DNA of 64,000 nt from Planctomycetota bacterium (GTDB taxonomy: Bacteria > Planctomycetota > UBA1135 > UBA2386): the NCBI GenBank assembly GCA_014192625.1, contig BJHM01000014.1, positions 1 through 64,000 of the forward strand. The letters are read 5' to 3'. Position 1 is the stretch's first letter. Each line of letters starts with the position of its first letter. This document shows positions 1-8,126 of this stretch, one piece after another. A model generated the notes under the pieces. The model saw only the letters and a program-made list of their open reading frames with translations. It was not told the DNA's origin and made no database searches. Made by a program: the position numbers and the translations under genes.

Positions 1-218
1 TTGGGGCACGCGCAAAACGCGCCGGTTTGGGGCACGCGCAAAACGCACTGTTTTGGGGCACGCGCATCACGCGCCGGTTTGGGGCACGCGCATCACGCGC
101 CGGTTTGGGGCACGCGCATCACGCGCCGGTTTGGGGCACGCGCAAAACGCGCCGTTTTGGGGCACGCGCAAAACGCACTGTTTTGGGGCACGCGCATCAC
201 GCGCCGTTTTGGGGCACG
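1..218. repeat. 26-bp tandem repeat (minisatellite), cut by window edge
   Basis: Eight full 26-bp units start at 1, 27, 53, 79, 105, 131, 157 and 183, and a decaying ninth starts at 209. Each unit has a fixed 14-bp core, TTGGGGCACGCGCA, followed by a variable 12-bp half. That half begins AAA or TCA and ends GCCGGT, GCCGTT or ACTGTT. Units 1-3 and 6-8 show the same order of variants, so there is a 78-bp higher-order period. The unit length is not a multiple of three, and the plus strand is stop-free in all three frames, so the long ORFs here are artefacts of the repeat. The array probably continues left of the window. Confidence 0.95.
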
Positions 219-340
219 AGAAAGCGCAGCAGTGGCAACAACTAAAGCCGCGCAGCCGCGATTTCACGGAGAGCCTTTTTGGGCTGCGGTCGCGAAACAA
301 AAACCGAGCGGCAAAAAACCACCCCCGCTCGCACACGTAT

Positions 341-380
341 CGCAGTGCTAGGCCCGCAGTGCTAGGCCCGCAGTGCGTGG
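341..380. repeat. 14-bp tandem repeat, 2.6 copies
   Basis: The unit CGCAGTGCTAGGCC occurs perfectly at 341-354 and 355-368, followed by a partial copy (CGCAGTGC) from 369. It lies just beyond the 3' end of the prepilin cluster, between the 26-bp minisatellite and the stop codon at 404. No gene is visible in 219-403. Confidence 0.85.
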
Positions 381-403
381 CTTGTCAGCAGAACGATCTG
401 CGC

Positions 404-1636
404 TCAGCGGTCGTCGGGACGATACGGCCGCAGCACGCCGGTCGACTGACGATAGATGCCGAGCGTCTGCCGCAAGCGGCTGACGACGCCATCATCAAAC
501 GTGATCACCGCGTAGTCCGAGTTGCCCTGTACGTTGACCGCCCCCGTCACTACGACCGCACCCTGCAACTCCGATGGCTCGCGCAACGTCAGCGAGCCGT
601 TGACATACAGCAGTCCGGAGAACGCCGAGTAGCTAGCTGGGTTGATCGTGCAGTTGCCATTGATCACGACGATGCCAGTGCCCGACAGCGGCCTTGCGGT
701 AGTAAACGTGATCGCCCCTTCGAGCACGACCAGCGTGTCCTTGGGGATCGGGCTGGGAAAAGCCGCCGGATCCGTGAGCGCTGAGTCCGCCATGCCGCGC
801 AGTTCTTGCAGAGATACGCCGAACACCGAGACGTAGTCGTCGGCATAGCTGGCCGCGCCACTGGTTGGCGGCACGCCCGTGACTTGGCTACCTGTGCCGC
901 TGACCGTGGGCGCGGTATTGCCCTGACGAAGGTAGAAGATGCCAGCGCCGACCGCGCCACCAAGCACGCGGCCGCGCGTCTGAACCTGACAGGTGGCAGG
1001 ATTGCGCGTGCACAGCGCCGCCTGACCGGGCGGTTGCAGACCAAGTCGGCGAACCTCCGTCTCCACCATTTCTTTGGCAATGACGCGATTGGGCTGCTGG
1101 TCAAAACGCACATTCGCGTCAGCGCGGCGGAAGACGTAGCCGAAACTGCGCACGCGCCAGACCGAGCCGGGGCTCAGGTTGCCACGCTCGACACTGATGT
1201 CCTCACACTGGGCAAGCTGGCGGAAGGCGAGCCTTTCCGCATCCGGATCGCCCGGCCATTCCTTCCACACCTCATAACGGCCCCACAAGGAACCGCTGAT
1301 CTGAAACTCGCGGACGATGCCAATGTCTGGCTCGCTGGTTTCAAGAATCGGAGGGCTTGCAGTCTCATTCAGCTGTGGGCGAAAGATGGTCACCGGCTGC
1401 GCCGTCTGCTTACGAAACCAACCAAGGCCCTCGACGAGACCTGAGCGTGCGAACTCGACCGATTGGCCGTGACTCGCAAACGCGATCTGCATCTGATCCT
1501 TGTGTGCCTTCACGAAAATCGCGCCTGCGATCGTCAGGCCAAGCGAGATGATCGCAAAAAACAAGGCGAAGATCAGGGCCACACCGCGCTCATCGCGCGG
1601 CGCAGGCACGGACTGTGCTGTTGGGAACTTGTTCAT
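404..1636 (-). CDS. PilX-like prepilin-type membrane-anchored protein
   Basis: A 410-residue protein. After a short basic leader, residues about 18-42 carry RGVALIFALFFAIISLGLTI, a hydrophobic segment like the N-terminus of PilX-type minor pilins, in which a Gly precedes the hydrophobic helix. The rest is an exported domain with no family I recognise. Its C-terminal third is rich in Gly, Ser, Val and Ile and looks beta-rich. The gene is last in a three-gene minus-strand run and starts 3 bp after the previous stop, so translation is probably coupled. By family analogy it would be a minor pilin or pseudopilin primed by an inner-membrane assembly platform that is not in this window. The N-terminal assignment is firm; the role is inferred. 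Confidence 0.7.
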   Translation of the reverse strand: MNKFPTAQSVPAPRDERGVALIFALFFAIISLGLTIAGAIFVKAHKDQMQIAFASHGQSVEFARSGLVEGLGWFRKQTAQPVTIFRPQLNETASPPILETSEPDIGIVREFQISGSLWGRYEVWKEWPGDPDAERLAFRQLAQCEDISVERGNLSPGSVWRVRSFGYVFRRADANVRFDQQPNRVIAKEMVETEVRRLGLQPPGQAALCTRNPATCQVQTRGRVLGGAVGAGIFYLRQGNTAPTVSGTGSQVTGVPPTSGAASYADDYVSVFGVSLQELRGMADSALTDPAAFPSPIPKDTLVVLEGAITFTTARPLSGTGIVVINGNCTINPASYSAFSGLLYVNGSLTLREPSELQGAVVVTGAVNVQGNSDYAVITFDDGVVSRLRQTLGIYRQSTGVLRPYRPDDR

Positions 1637-1639
1637 AGC

Positions 1640-2662
1640 TCACCGATCCTTGCAGTTGATGATGGTCTGCACCTGACTCCACGCGAGCGGTCCCTTGCGC
1701 GTCATGTCGACCATGACGAGGTGCAGCAATAACTGCCGCGCCGACGTTTGGCCGATGAACTGCAACTCGAACCCCTGCGGGAAACCAGCCAGGTCGTCGC
1801 GCACCGCAAATCGCGTCACACCCGGCGCCACAATGTCAAAGTTGGAGGCGATCGAACCACGTTGGTAGGAGAGCAACCCCGTCACCTGATTGTCCGCCGG
1901 CAAAATGCGCCAGGGGAACGGCCGCGAGGACGGCTGGGTGCTCATGGAACCGTCCGTAGGATCGACTTGCCGAAAGGTCCCTTGGACCGTCGGGTCGCCG
2001 CCGCGGTTCCAAACCACCTGCACTGATGGGCGCACCGTGCCACCGACACCGGCGGTGTTGGCCGCCATGTGCTCGAGCACCTCGGCGCGATCCGCTGCAT
2101 CGACAATGGCATCAATCACCAAGCCGTCCGCAAGTGGCTCACTCAACCAACGGACCATGTCCACTCCACCACGCTGCCCCTGACGCGGGCCGCCATCCTT
2201 CGCCGAAAGGTAGTAGTGAATCCAGCGATACACGTCGGTCACGTATTCGTGGCCGTTCGAACAACGAAAACGATCGCGCCACGCCAGCTCGGCGAAGAAC
2301 AGGGCATTGCCCGTGATCTCATCGCCCGGCGTGTCCGAACGAAACATGCCGTCAACCAACAGCACCGGCAACTTGAGAGCCGCCATTGGCAACGGTGCGT
2401 TAGTCCGATCGATTACCGCAAGGTTTGCGTTGCCCTCGGTGTCGTCAGTGAAAACCTTCACCGAACTGAGCAACTCAAGTCGCATGCGATCGCAGACCTC
2501 TTGCGCCATCTCGGTCATATTCGAGATACGGCGGCCGAGGTCCTGCGCCTCCGAACCCGATTGCGCGAGCGTGGTCACGACCAGCACCATCGCGAGAAAC
2601 AAGGTGCTCGCGACCGATAACTCGGCGAGGCTAAAACCAGTAGAACTGGAATGACGGTTCAT
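1640..2662 (-). CDS. PilW-like prepilin-type N-methylation protein
   Basis: A 340-residue protein. I chose the ATG at 2662 because a GGAG ribosome-binding site lies about 8 bases upstream and because it gives a short leader, MNRHSSSTG, directly before FSLAELSVASTLFLAMVLVV. This is a class III signal: Gly before the cleavage site, Phe at +1 and Glu at +5, followed by the hydrophobic pilin helix. The open frame runs further upstream to 2911, but it overlaps the neighbouring gene there. The remainder resembles the exported domain of PilW/PilJ-type minor pilins only in length and position. It lies between two other prepilin-like genes, consistent with a minor-pilin operon. Confidence 0.75.
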   Translation of the reverse strand: MNRHSSSTGFSLAELSVASTLFLAMVLVVTTLAQSGSEAQDLGRRISNMTEMAQEVCDRMRLELLSSVKVFTDDTEGNANLAVIDRTNAPLPMAALKLPVLLVDGMFRSDTPGDEITGNALFFAELAWRDRFRCSNGHEYVTDVYRWIHYYLSAKDGGPRQGQRGGVDMVRWLSEPLADGLVIDAIVDAADRAEVLEHMAANTAGVGGTVRPSVQVVWNRGGDPTVQGTFRQVDPTDGSMSTQPSSRPFPWRILPADNQVTGLLSYQRGSIASNFDIVAPGVTRFAVRDDLAGFPQGFELQFIGQTSARQLLLHLVMVDMTRKGPLAWSQVQTIINCKDR

Positions 2663-2675
2663 GGTGTTGCTCCGT

Positions 2676-5600
2676 TCAGCGCTGAATGAACAGCTTGGTC
2701 TTGTGATACGAATAGTGGATCGGCGCGCCGCGACGGAAACAGTCGACGCGCAGGAGGTAACTGCCCTGCGGGAACTGCGTGGACGGCACCGCCCATGAAT
2801 AGGTCTCCTGGCCTGGCCCAGCGTCGGGCAAAAGCAGTGCCGGCACACTTGGACGCACGCCGGGCACCGCCGTGGAGTTGCCTTGGCAGTAGCGCCAGTT
2901 GATGCCACCATCGTTCGAATACATCAGCACGTAGTCCATCGCAGCCTCGCTCTCTGCGAAGGTGCCGGTGGTCGTGTAAGGCACTCCGTCCCAGCGCGTG
3001 AACGACGTGTTTACCTTGATCTCGACGTCGATCGGATCCACCAGCTCGGTGATGTCTGTCGGCTGCACGATCTCGACCCGCGGCGGCTGCTCAATGCGGC
3101 GCGCCACGCTGACTGGACCAGCTTCAAAGAAAGAGTGCACCAGCGACAACACCGCAAACTTAGCGATGAAGCTCGAGCCCGACTCAACCGTGCGGTCGAT
3201 GCCGTTCACGATCAGGAACGCCGAGGCAGTGTTACCCGGGTTCGTGAGCTGCAGCAGACCCGAACCGATGTTGCCGTTCGGGTGGGTGTAGTATGTCTTC
3301 AGCATGCGAGCTGAGTAGCGCTCCGCCGAGTATGGCGTCAGCGCAAACTCGTCCCCCAAACCGCCTGCTGAGTTGGTGGCAATGCTCCACGGACGGCTGA
3401 TCGGCGCCGCCGTCGGCATGTTGAAGTTGTAGTTGGTCGAAATCTCGGTGCCGGTCGAGGTCAGCGTGCCGTTGCCACTTGCATACTGGTGATGGAACGA
3501 CGAGCTCGAGGTGCCGATGTTGAAGAACGACGTGCAGCCTTCGTTGTTGGTGCGCTGTTGTGCGGTACCGAGCGTGGTGCCAAAACCAAGGCGCGGCGTG
3601 CCAACGGGCACGGTGGCAATCGAGCCCTGACGAAATTGCGTGGCCCCGGTGCCGGCATCGAGGTTGCCGCGGATCTGCGCCGAGTTGGTGCCGCGCCATT
3701 GCGCGACCTGGGCATCCGGATACAGCTCGCCAAGCCATGGCAAACCCCACCAATAGCCAGTGCCAGAGGTGCCAGCGCGCACATAGGTACGCGTGTTCGT
3801 GATGGTGTTTACGAAGCCAGGGCCAGTGCCTCCGTATGGCTGCTGATTGACCGGGATCGAGTTGGGGTAGCCGTTCGCGGCGTCGTAGCCGATGTCGGCG
3901 CCGATGCCGAGGTAGTAATACGAGAAGCCGGTGAGCGTCGTGTAGACGCACTTGCTAGCGACCAGACCCTTGCGCAGCAACTCCATGTAGCGAGCCACGT
4001 CACAGTTGAGCACGCCCCTCCAGCGATTGAACATGCGCGCTGGGTCGAGGCCCGGATTGTCGGTGCGCGCTGACGCGCTCAACGCATCGAAGAACCAGTT
4101 ATAGCCATCGTGAAAATCGTTGGCCGGCGTGGTCTGGTCGCGCAGCAGATCGCGATACGGGTTGTGCCTTGGATCACCGAGGAACTGCGAACGCTCCGTG
4201 ATCGGGACATCCTCTTTGCTGTCGCACCACCAGGTAAATGTGGTGCTGAGGTTGTCCGGGTCGTTGGGCGTGGGCCAAACGGTACCGGCATTGGCCGGAT
4301 CCGTGCCCGCCCAAATACGGGTGCGCACTTCGAGTACGCGATCCGTAGTCGTGAGGTTTGCCACCATCGCGGCAGGCACCTGAAAGCGCCAACGCGAAGT
4401 GTTCTTGGTGCTGGCCGGCGTAACGGTGTTCGCTAGGTCCCGCGTAAAATCCTGCACGACATCAGGCGAGCGATCGACCGATCCTGGCACGTATTCCATC
4501 CCGTAAAGCTGCGCTTGGGCGGTCGCCGCAAGACCGGCACCAGTTGCATCCGGCGGTGCAATGCATGGCGTGTTGTAGAGCGTGATCCGCGTAAAGCTCT
4601 CACTGCCGACCGTCAGATGGATCGCGCTATAGCTCATCGTGTTGGCCGGCAGGCTGGGCGAATAGACCGGCGCGTTTGCGAACACGGTGTAGGGCGCATT
4701 GATCACACTGGTGCCAAGCGGCACACCGCCTGAAAGGCACTGCAATGCAACGCCCGAGTCGAGATCAGGCACGTTCGTTGTAGTTGGGTTGGTCAGGTCA
4801 ACCCCAAGCACATCGACCGTGACCTGCGGGATAGTCCGCAAGGTCGCATTGTTTGCGGGGATCGCCTTGAAGGCATACACGCGGAACTTCGCATTCTCAG
4901 TGCCAACACCACCTGCTATGCGCGGCGTGCGCAGCTTTTCAGGGTGGGTCACGACCCGCGCTTCCAACAGGTTGGTCGGCGAACGCGCCGGGTCGGAGAA
5001 GTTGCGCAGCGAAGGCATTGGCAGCAACTCGCCATGCAGGTTGACGATCAGCGCGTTGCGATACTTGTTCGGATTGCCGTAGAGGTCGTCGAGGAACATC
5101 CGCATGGTCGGCTCCTTCGACATGTCTTCGAGCGCGGCAGGAACCGTGCTGCCCGACGCTTGCGCCGAGGCGATTTGCGCCTCGCGTTGCTCAATCCGCG
5201 AAACGCGCGCTGCCCATAGGGCCTGCTCCTGCGGCTGACGCATCGAGTGATTCCAGTAATCGCAGAGTGCGTACGGATACGGATTTTGCACCGCGTCATA
5301 GCCGTTGCGCTCAACGCCATCACGTGAGTAGCGGGCCTTGATATTGGCGGGCACGTAGTAGTAACTCGACGAGGAGCCCACCGGCATGCGGCCCGGATAG
5401 TGATAGACCTCGGGCATCGATTGCAGGCTGTCGAAGTCTTCGTTGATGTAAGGGCGATAGGACGCATTGCGGCCGAAGCTCGCCTTGGTGATCCAGTGCG
5501 TGCGCAGCTCAAGCCCAGGGTTGCGCGTCTCGAGATCAGTGATCGTCGATTCCACGAACGGGCGGATCGAATCCATGAAGACCCACCAGCCCGGGATATT

Positions 5601-6170
5601 TTCAATCGCGAGCAAGTAGATGTCGAACACCTGGGTGGTCGGAAACGCACCACCGGCAGCGTTGACGACCGCCGAGACGTCAGCCACCTCCACATCGCGG
5701 CCTACCATGTCCTTCTGGAAAATCCGGACCGTGACGTAGCGAACGTTGCGATTGTTGAGGCCGGCAAACGGCTCTACGGAGATGCGGCGCGACCAGACCC
5801 ATTGGCCGTCGCGGCGCCAGTTGGAGGACAACACGTGATCGGGAAGCACGAGAACACCGTTTTCGTCCGTCGCAATGGACAAGGTGCCCCGCTTGGTGCT
5901 GCCGTCGTCGAGCGCATCAAGGTCCTCCGCAGGACCAACCTGGCCACGATCCACATGGCTCTGGACCTCAGCCAAAATGCCCTGCGCCTTGCCGAACGCG
6001 AACAAGCGATCACGCTCACTCAGCGTGCTCTGCAGGTTGATCGTCAAATGATTGACCATCACCGCAGAGATGATCACGAGGATCAACATGCTGAGTGCCA
6101 ACTCGACGAACGTGAAGCCGAGCTCGGCATAGCTTTGACAATTTCTGCGCTGGCGAGAACCGAGTTGCAT
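2676..6170 (-). CDS. Giant prepilin-like protein with C-terminal Ig-like region
   Basis: With the start at 6170 the protein has about 1164 residues. I preferred that ATG because it leaves a short basic leader, MQLGSRQRRNCQSYAELG, ahead of FTFVELALSMLILVIISAVM, a canonical prepilin helix with Glu at +5. Upstream in-frame starts at 6206 and 6257 are possible. Ordinary pilins have 130-200 residues, so the roughly 1100-residue exported part is exceptional. It is rich in Asn, Thr, Tyr and Gly. Its last 150 residues contain PRVEIVQPTDITELVDPIDV and SNDGGINW, which look like an Ig/fibronectin-like beta domain. The likely role is a surface-exposed minor pilin or tip adhesin, inferred from architecture. 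It heads the operon and is followed 13 bp later by the PilW-like gene. Confidence 0.75.
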   Translation of the reverse strand: MQLGSRQRRNCQSYAELGFTFVELALSMLILVIISAVMVNHLTINLQSTLSERDRLFAFGKAQGILAEVQSHVDRGQVGPAEDLDALDDGSTKRGTLSIATDENGVLVLPDHVLSSNWRRDGQWVWSRRISVEPFAGLNNRNVRYVTVRIFQKDMVGRDVEVADVSAVVNAAGGAFPTTQVFDIYLLAIENIPGWWVFMDSIRPFVESTITDLETRNPGLELRTHWITKASFGRNASYRPYINEDFDSLQSMPEVYHYPGRMPVGSSSSYYYVPANIKARYSRDGVERNGYDAVQNPYPYALCDYWNHSMRQPQEQALWAARVSRIEQREAQIASAQASGSTVPAALEDMSKEPTMRMFLDDLYGNPNKYRNALIVNLHGELLPMPSLRNFSDPARSPTNLLEARVVTHPEKLRTPRIAGGVGTENAKFRVYAFKAIPANNATLRTIPQVTVDVLGVDLTNPTTTNVPDLDSGVALQCLSGGVPLGTSVINAPYTVFANAPVYSPSLPANTMSYSAIHLTVGSESFTRITLYNTPCIAPPDATGAGLAATAQAQLYGMEYVPGSVDRSPDVVQDFTRDLANTVTPASTKNTSRWRFQVPAAMVANLTTTDRVLEVRTRIWAGTDPANAGTVWPTPNDPDNLSTTFTWWCDSKEDVPITERSQFLGDPRHNPYRDLLRDQTTPANDFHDGYNWFFDALSASARTDNPGLDPARMFNRWRGVLNCDVARYMELLRKGLVASKCVYTTLTGFSYYYLGIGADIGYDAANGYPNSIPVNQQPYGGTGPGFVNTITNTRTYVRAGTSGTGYWWGLPWLGELYPDAQVAQWRGTNSAQIRGNLDAGTGATQFRQGSIATVPVGTPRLGFGTTLGTAQQRTNNEGCTSFFNIGTSSSSFHHQYASGNGTLTSTGTEISTNYNFNMPTAAPISRPWSIATNSAGGLGDEFALTPYSAERYSARMLKTYYTHPNGNIGSGLLQLTNPGNTASAFLIVNGIDRTVESGSSFIAKFAVLSLVHSFFEAGPVSVARRIEQPPRVEIVQPTDITELVDPIDVEIKVNTSFTRWDGVPYTTTGTFAESEAAMDYVLMYSNDGGINWRYCQGNSTAVPGVRPSVPALLLPDAGPGQETYSWAVPSTQFPQGSYLLRVDCFRRGAPIHYSYHKTKLFIQR

Positions 6171-6209
6171 TGACTTCGCTCCGGCCCCCCCGATCCGAGA
6201 GGACATTGC

Positions 6210-8126
6210 GTGGTTTTCGACAGCCGAGGCCATGCGAATGAACCTCGAGTGGCGCAACTGTCCCCAAGCGAGAGCAGCCCGTTACCGCCGCGCTGTCGAA
6301 AATGTCCACAGTGCGCCGATTGCATCGCTCCGCCGGTCGGGCGATGCTTTGCCGACTTGTCTTCAGCCAAGAAGGTAACGGCGGCTTTCGCCCGCCCGTG
6401 GTCACTGCTCTGCGCGCACCGCCGTCTCGTGTGGATCGGTGCACTCTGCATCCCACCGCATGCGTTTGTGACGCTGTGGATGCCGCGACTTTGGGGCGAT
6501 GTGATCGACTCGGTTCGCATTTCCACCGGCGCAGCAAGGCCCGTTGACCTTGCGACTACCTGCTGGCTGCTACTCGCAATGGGTCTCGCAGAAGCACTGC
6601 TGCGCTACATTTCGCGCCGCACGCTGATCGACGTATCGCGCAACGTCGAACAAGAACTGAAGGACCAGGCGCTCGCCCACCTACAAACGCTGCCAGTTGC
6701 ATGGTTCGACCGCGCTCGCACCGGCGACATCACGAGCCGACTCACGCAGGACGTAGACCTCGTCCGGTTCGTGATGGGACCGCTGCTGCTCCACGGCGGC
6801 TCCGCGCTCTGCATCCTGCCTGCCGGCATCTACTGCATGGCAAAAATGGATGTGCCGGTGACGGTCGCTGCGGCCGGCATACTCGGGCTGTTGTTCGCGG
6901 GGCTTCGCATGTTGATGCCCCGGCTACACAAATGGAGCAAGCTGAGTCAGGAAGCGATCGGTGCGCTTTCGCAACGCGCCCAGGAGGACTTCGCCGGCAT
7001 TCGAATCCTGTGGCAGTTTGGCGCAGAACCCCGCGAAGTAGCGGCGATGGCGCGGCGCAACCGGCGCTACTTGGCCAGCAACCTGCGACTGGTGCGGCTG
7101 CGATCGCTAATGAATGCGATCACCCATTCCACCACCGGCACAGTCATGCTTGGCGTTCTGCTCGTCGGCGGCAGCCAAGTGATTGACGGCCACATGACGG
7201 TCGGCCAACTGTTCCAGTTCACCCAATACTTGCTGTTGCTGATGTTCCCGTTGGAGATCCTCGGCTGGACACTGGCGACCATGCCGCGCGCCTTTGCCGC
7301 AGCAAACCGCGTCGAAGAACTGTTTGCTGTGATGCCTGAAGTAACGCAAGGTGCTGCAATCGTCCTGCGCGGCCACATCGAGGTGCGCGGACTCGTGTTC
7401 TCCTATCCCGGCGCAGCCAAGCCCGCACTGCAGGACGTGAGTTTCGATCTGCAGCCTGGACAAAAACTCGGCATCACCGGCCCGGTAGGTTCAGGCAAGT
7501 CAACGCTGCTCGCTTTGTGCCTGCGCTTTTATGAACCGCCGCGCGGCACGATCTGGATCGACGGGCACGACGTGCTCGATCTGTCGCCAGCATCAATCCG
7601 CGCACTGTTCGCCTTCGCGCCACAGGAGCCGTTCCTGTTTAGCGACACGGTGCGCGCCAATGTCGCCTTCGGCCGTCCGGACGCCACCGCGAGCGACCTC
7701 GACTTCGCCGTCGCCGCAGCCGCACTCGAGAAGGACCTGCCGCAGCTTCCGGATGGACTCGACACGCGTGTTGGCGAACGTGGCGTGACCCTTTCCGGCG
7801 GCCAGAAGCAGCGCGTGTCGCTAGCGCGCGCCCTATTGGCGAGCCGACCCGCCCTGCTGCTCGATGACACGCTCTCGGCGGTGGACCTGCACACCGAACG
7901 CCTGATTCTGCAAGGCCTGAAGGCGACTCGAAAGGGCCGCACCGTGATCGCTGCCACGCACCGACTCTCGGTTGTGACGGATGCAGACCAGATCCTCGTG
8001 CTCGATGAAGGCAAGGTGCGCGAACGCGGCACCCACAGCGAACTGCTTTCACAGCACGGCCTCTATGCCACCGCCTACCGCCGCCAGTCCGAGGCCTCTG
8101 CGCTCGGCGGAGGAGACCGGGCATGA
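6210..8126 (+). CDS. ABC exporter half, TM domain plus ATPase with degenerate Walker B
   Basis: A 638-residue fused membrane/ATPase protein from the GTG at 6210. Similarity to exporters starts only near residue 55, so GTG 6249 or TTG 6357 may be the true start. Residues about 65-340 form the six-helix transmembrane domain. The ATPase has Walker A GPVGSGKST near 425, an intact signature LSGGQKQR near 527 and Walker B ALLLDDTLSAVD near 549. The usual catalytic Glu after Walker B is Asp here, as in the non-catalytic site of heterodimeric exporters such as TM287/288. Its stop overlaps the start of the second half by 4 bp. It starts divergently from the giant prepilin gene. The substrate is unknown; drugs, lipids or peptides are all possible. 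Confidence 0.93.
   Translation: MVFDSRGHANEPRVAQLSPSESSPLPPRCRKCPQCADCIAPPVGRCFADLSSAKKVTAAFARPWSLLCAHRRLVWIGALCIPPHAFVTLWMPRLWGDVIDSVRISTGAARPVDLATTCWLLLAMGLAEALLRYISRRTLIDVSRNVEQELKDQALAHLQTLPVAWFDRARTGDITSRLTQDVDLVRFVMGPLLLHGGSALCILPAGIYCMAKMDVPVTVAAAGILGLLFAGLRMLMPRLHKWSKLSQEAIGALSQRAQEDFAGIRILWQFGAEPREVAAMARRNRRYLASNLRLVRLRSLMNAITHSTTGTVMLGVLLVGGSQVIDGHMTVGQLFQFTQYLLLLMFPLEILGWTLATMPRAFAAANRVEELFAVMPEVTQGAAIVLRGHIEVRGLVFSYPGAAKPALQDVSFDLQPGQKLGITGPVGSGKSTLLALCLRFYEPPRGTIWIDGHDVLDLSPASIRALFAFAPQEPFLFSDTVRANVAFGRPDATASDLDFAVAAAALEKDLPQLPDGLDTRVGERGVTLSGGQKQRVSLARALLASRPALLLDDTLSAVDLHTERLILQGLKATRKGRTVIAATHRLSVVTDADQILVLDEGKVRERGTHSELLSQHGLYATAYRRQSEASALGGGDRA

Noticed and set aside
1-784. 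Three overlapping plus-strand ORFs across the 26-bp array
   Set aside because: They arise because the 26-bp unit has no plus-strand stop and changes frame each copy. The translations are the same peptide pattern in all three frames, with no ribosome-binding site or gene context.
1640-2911. Longer version of the PilW-like gene starting at 2911
   Set aside because: The extra 83 residues overlap the upstream prepilin gene and would bury the prepilin signal. The ATG at 2662 has a GGAG site and a proper leader.
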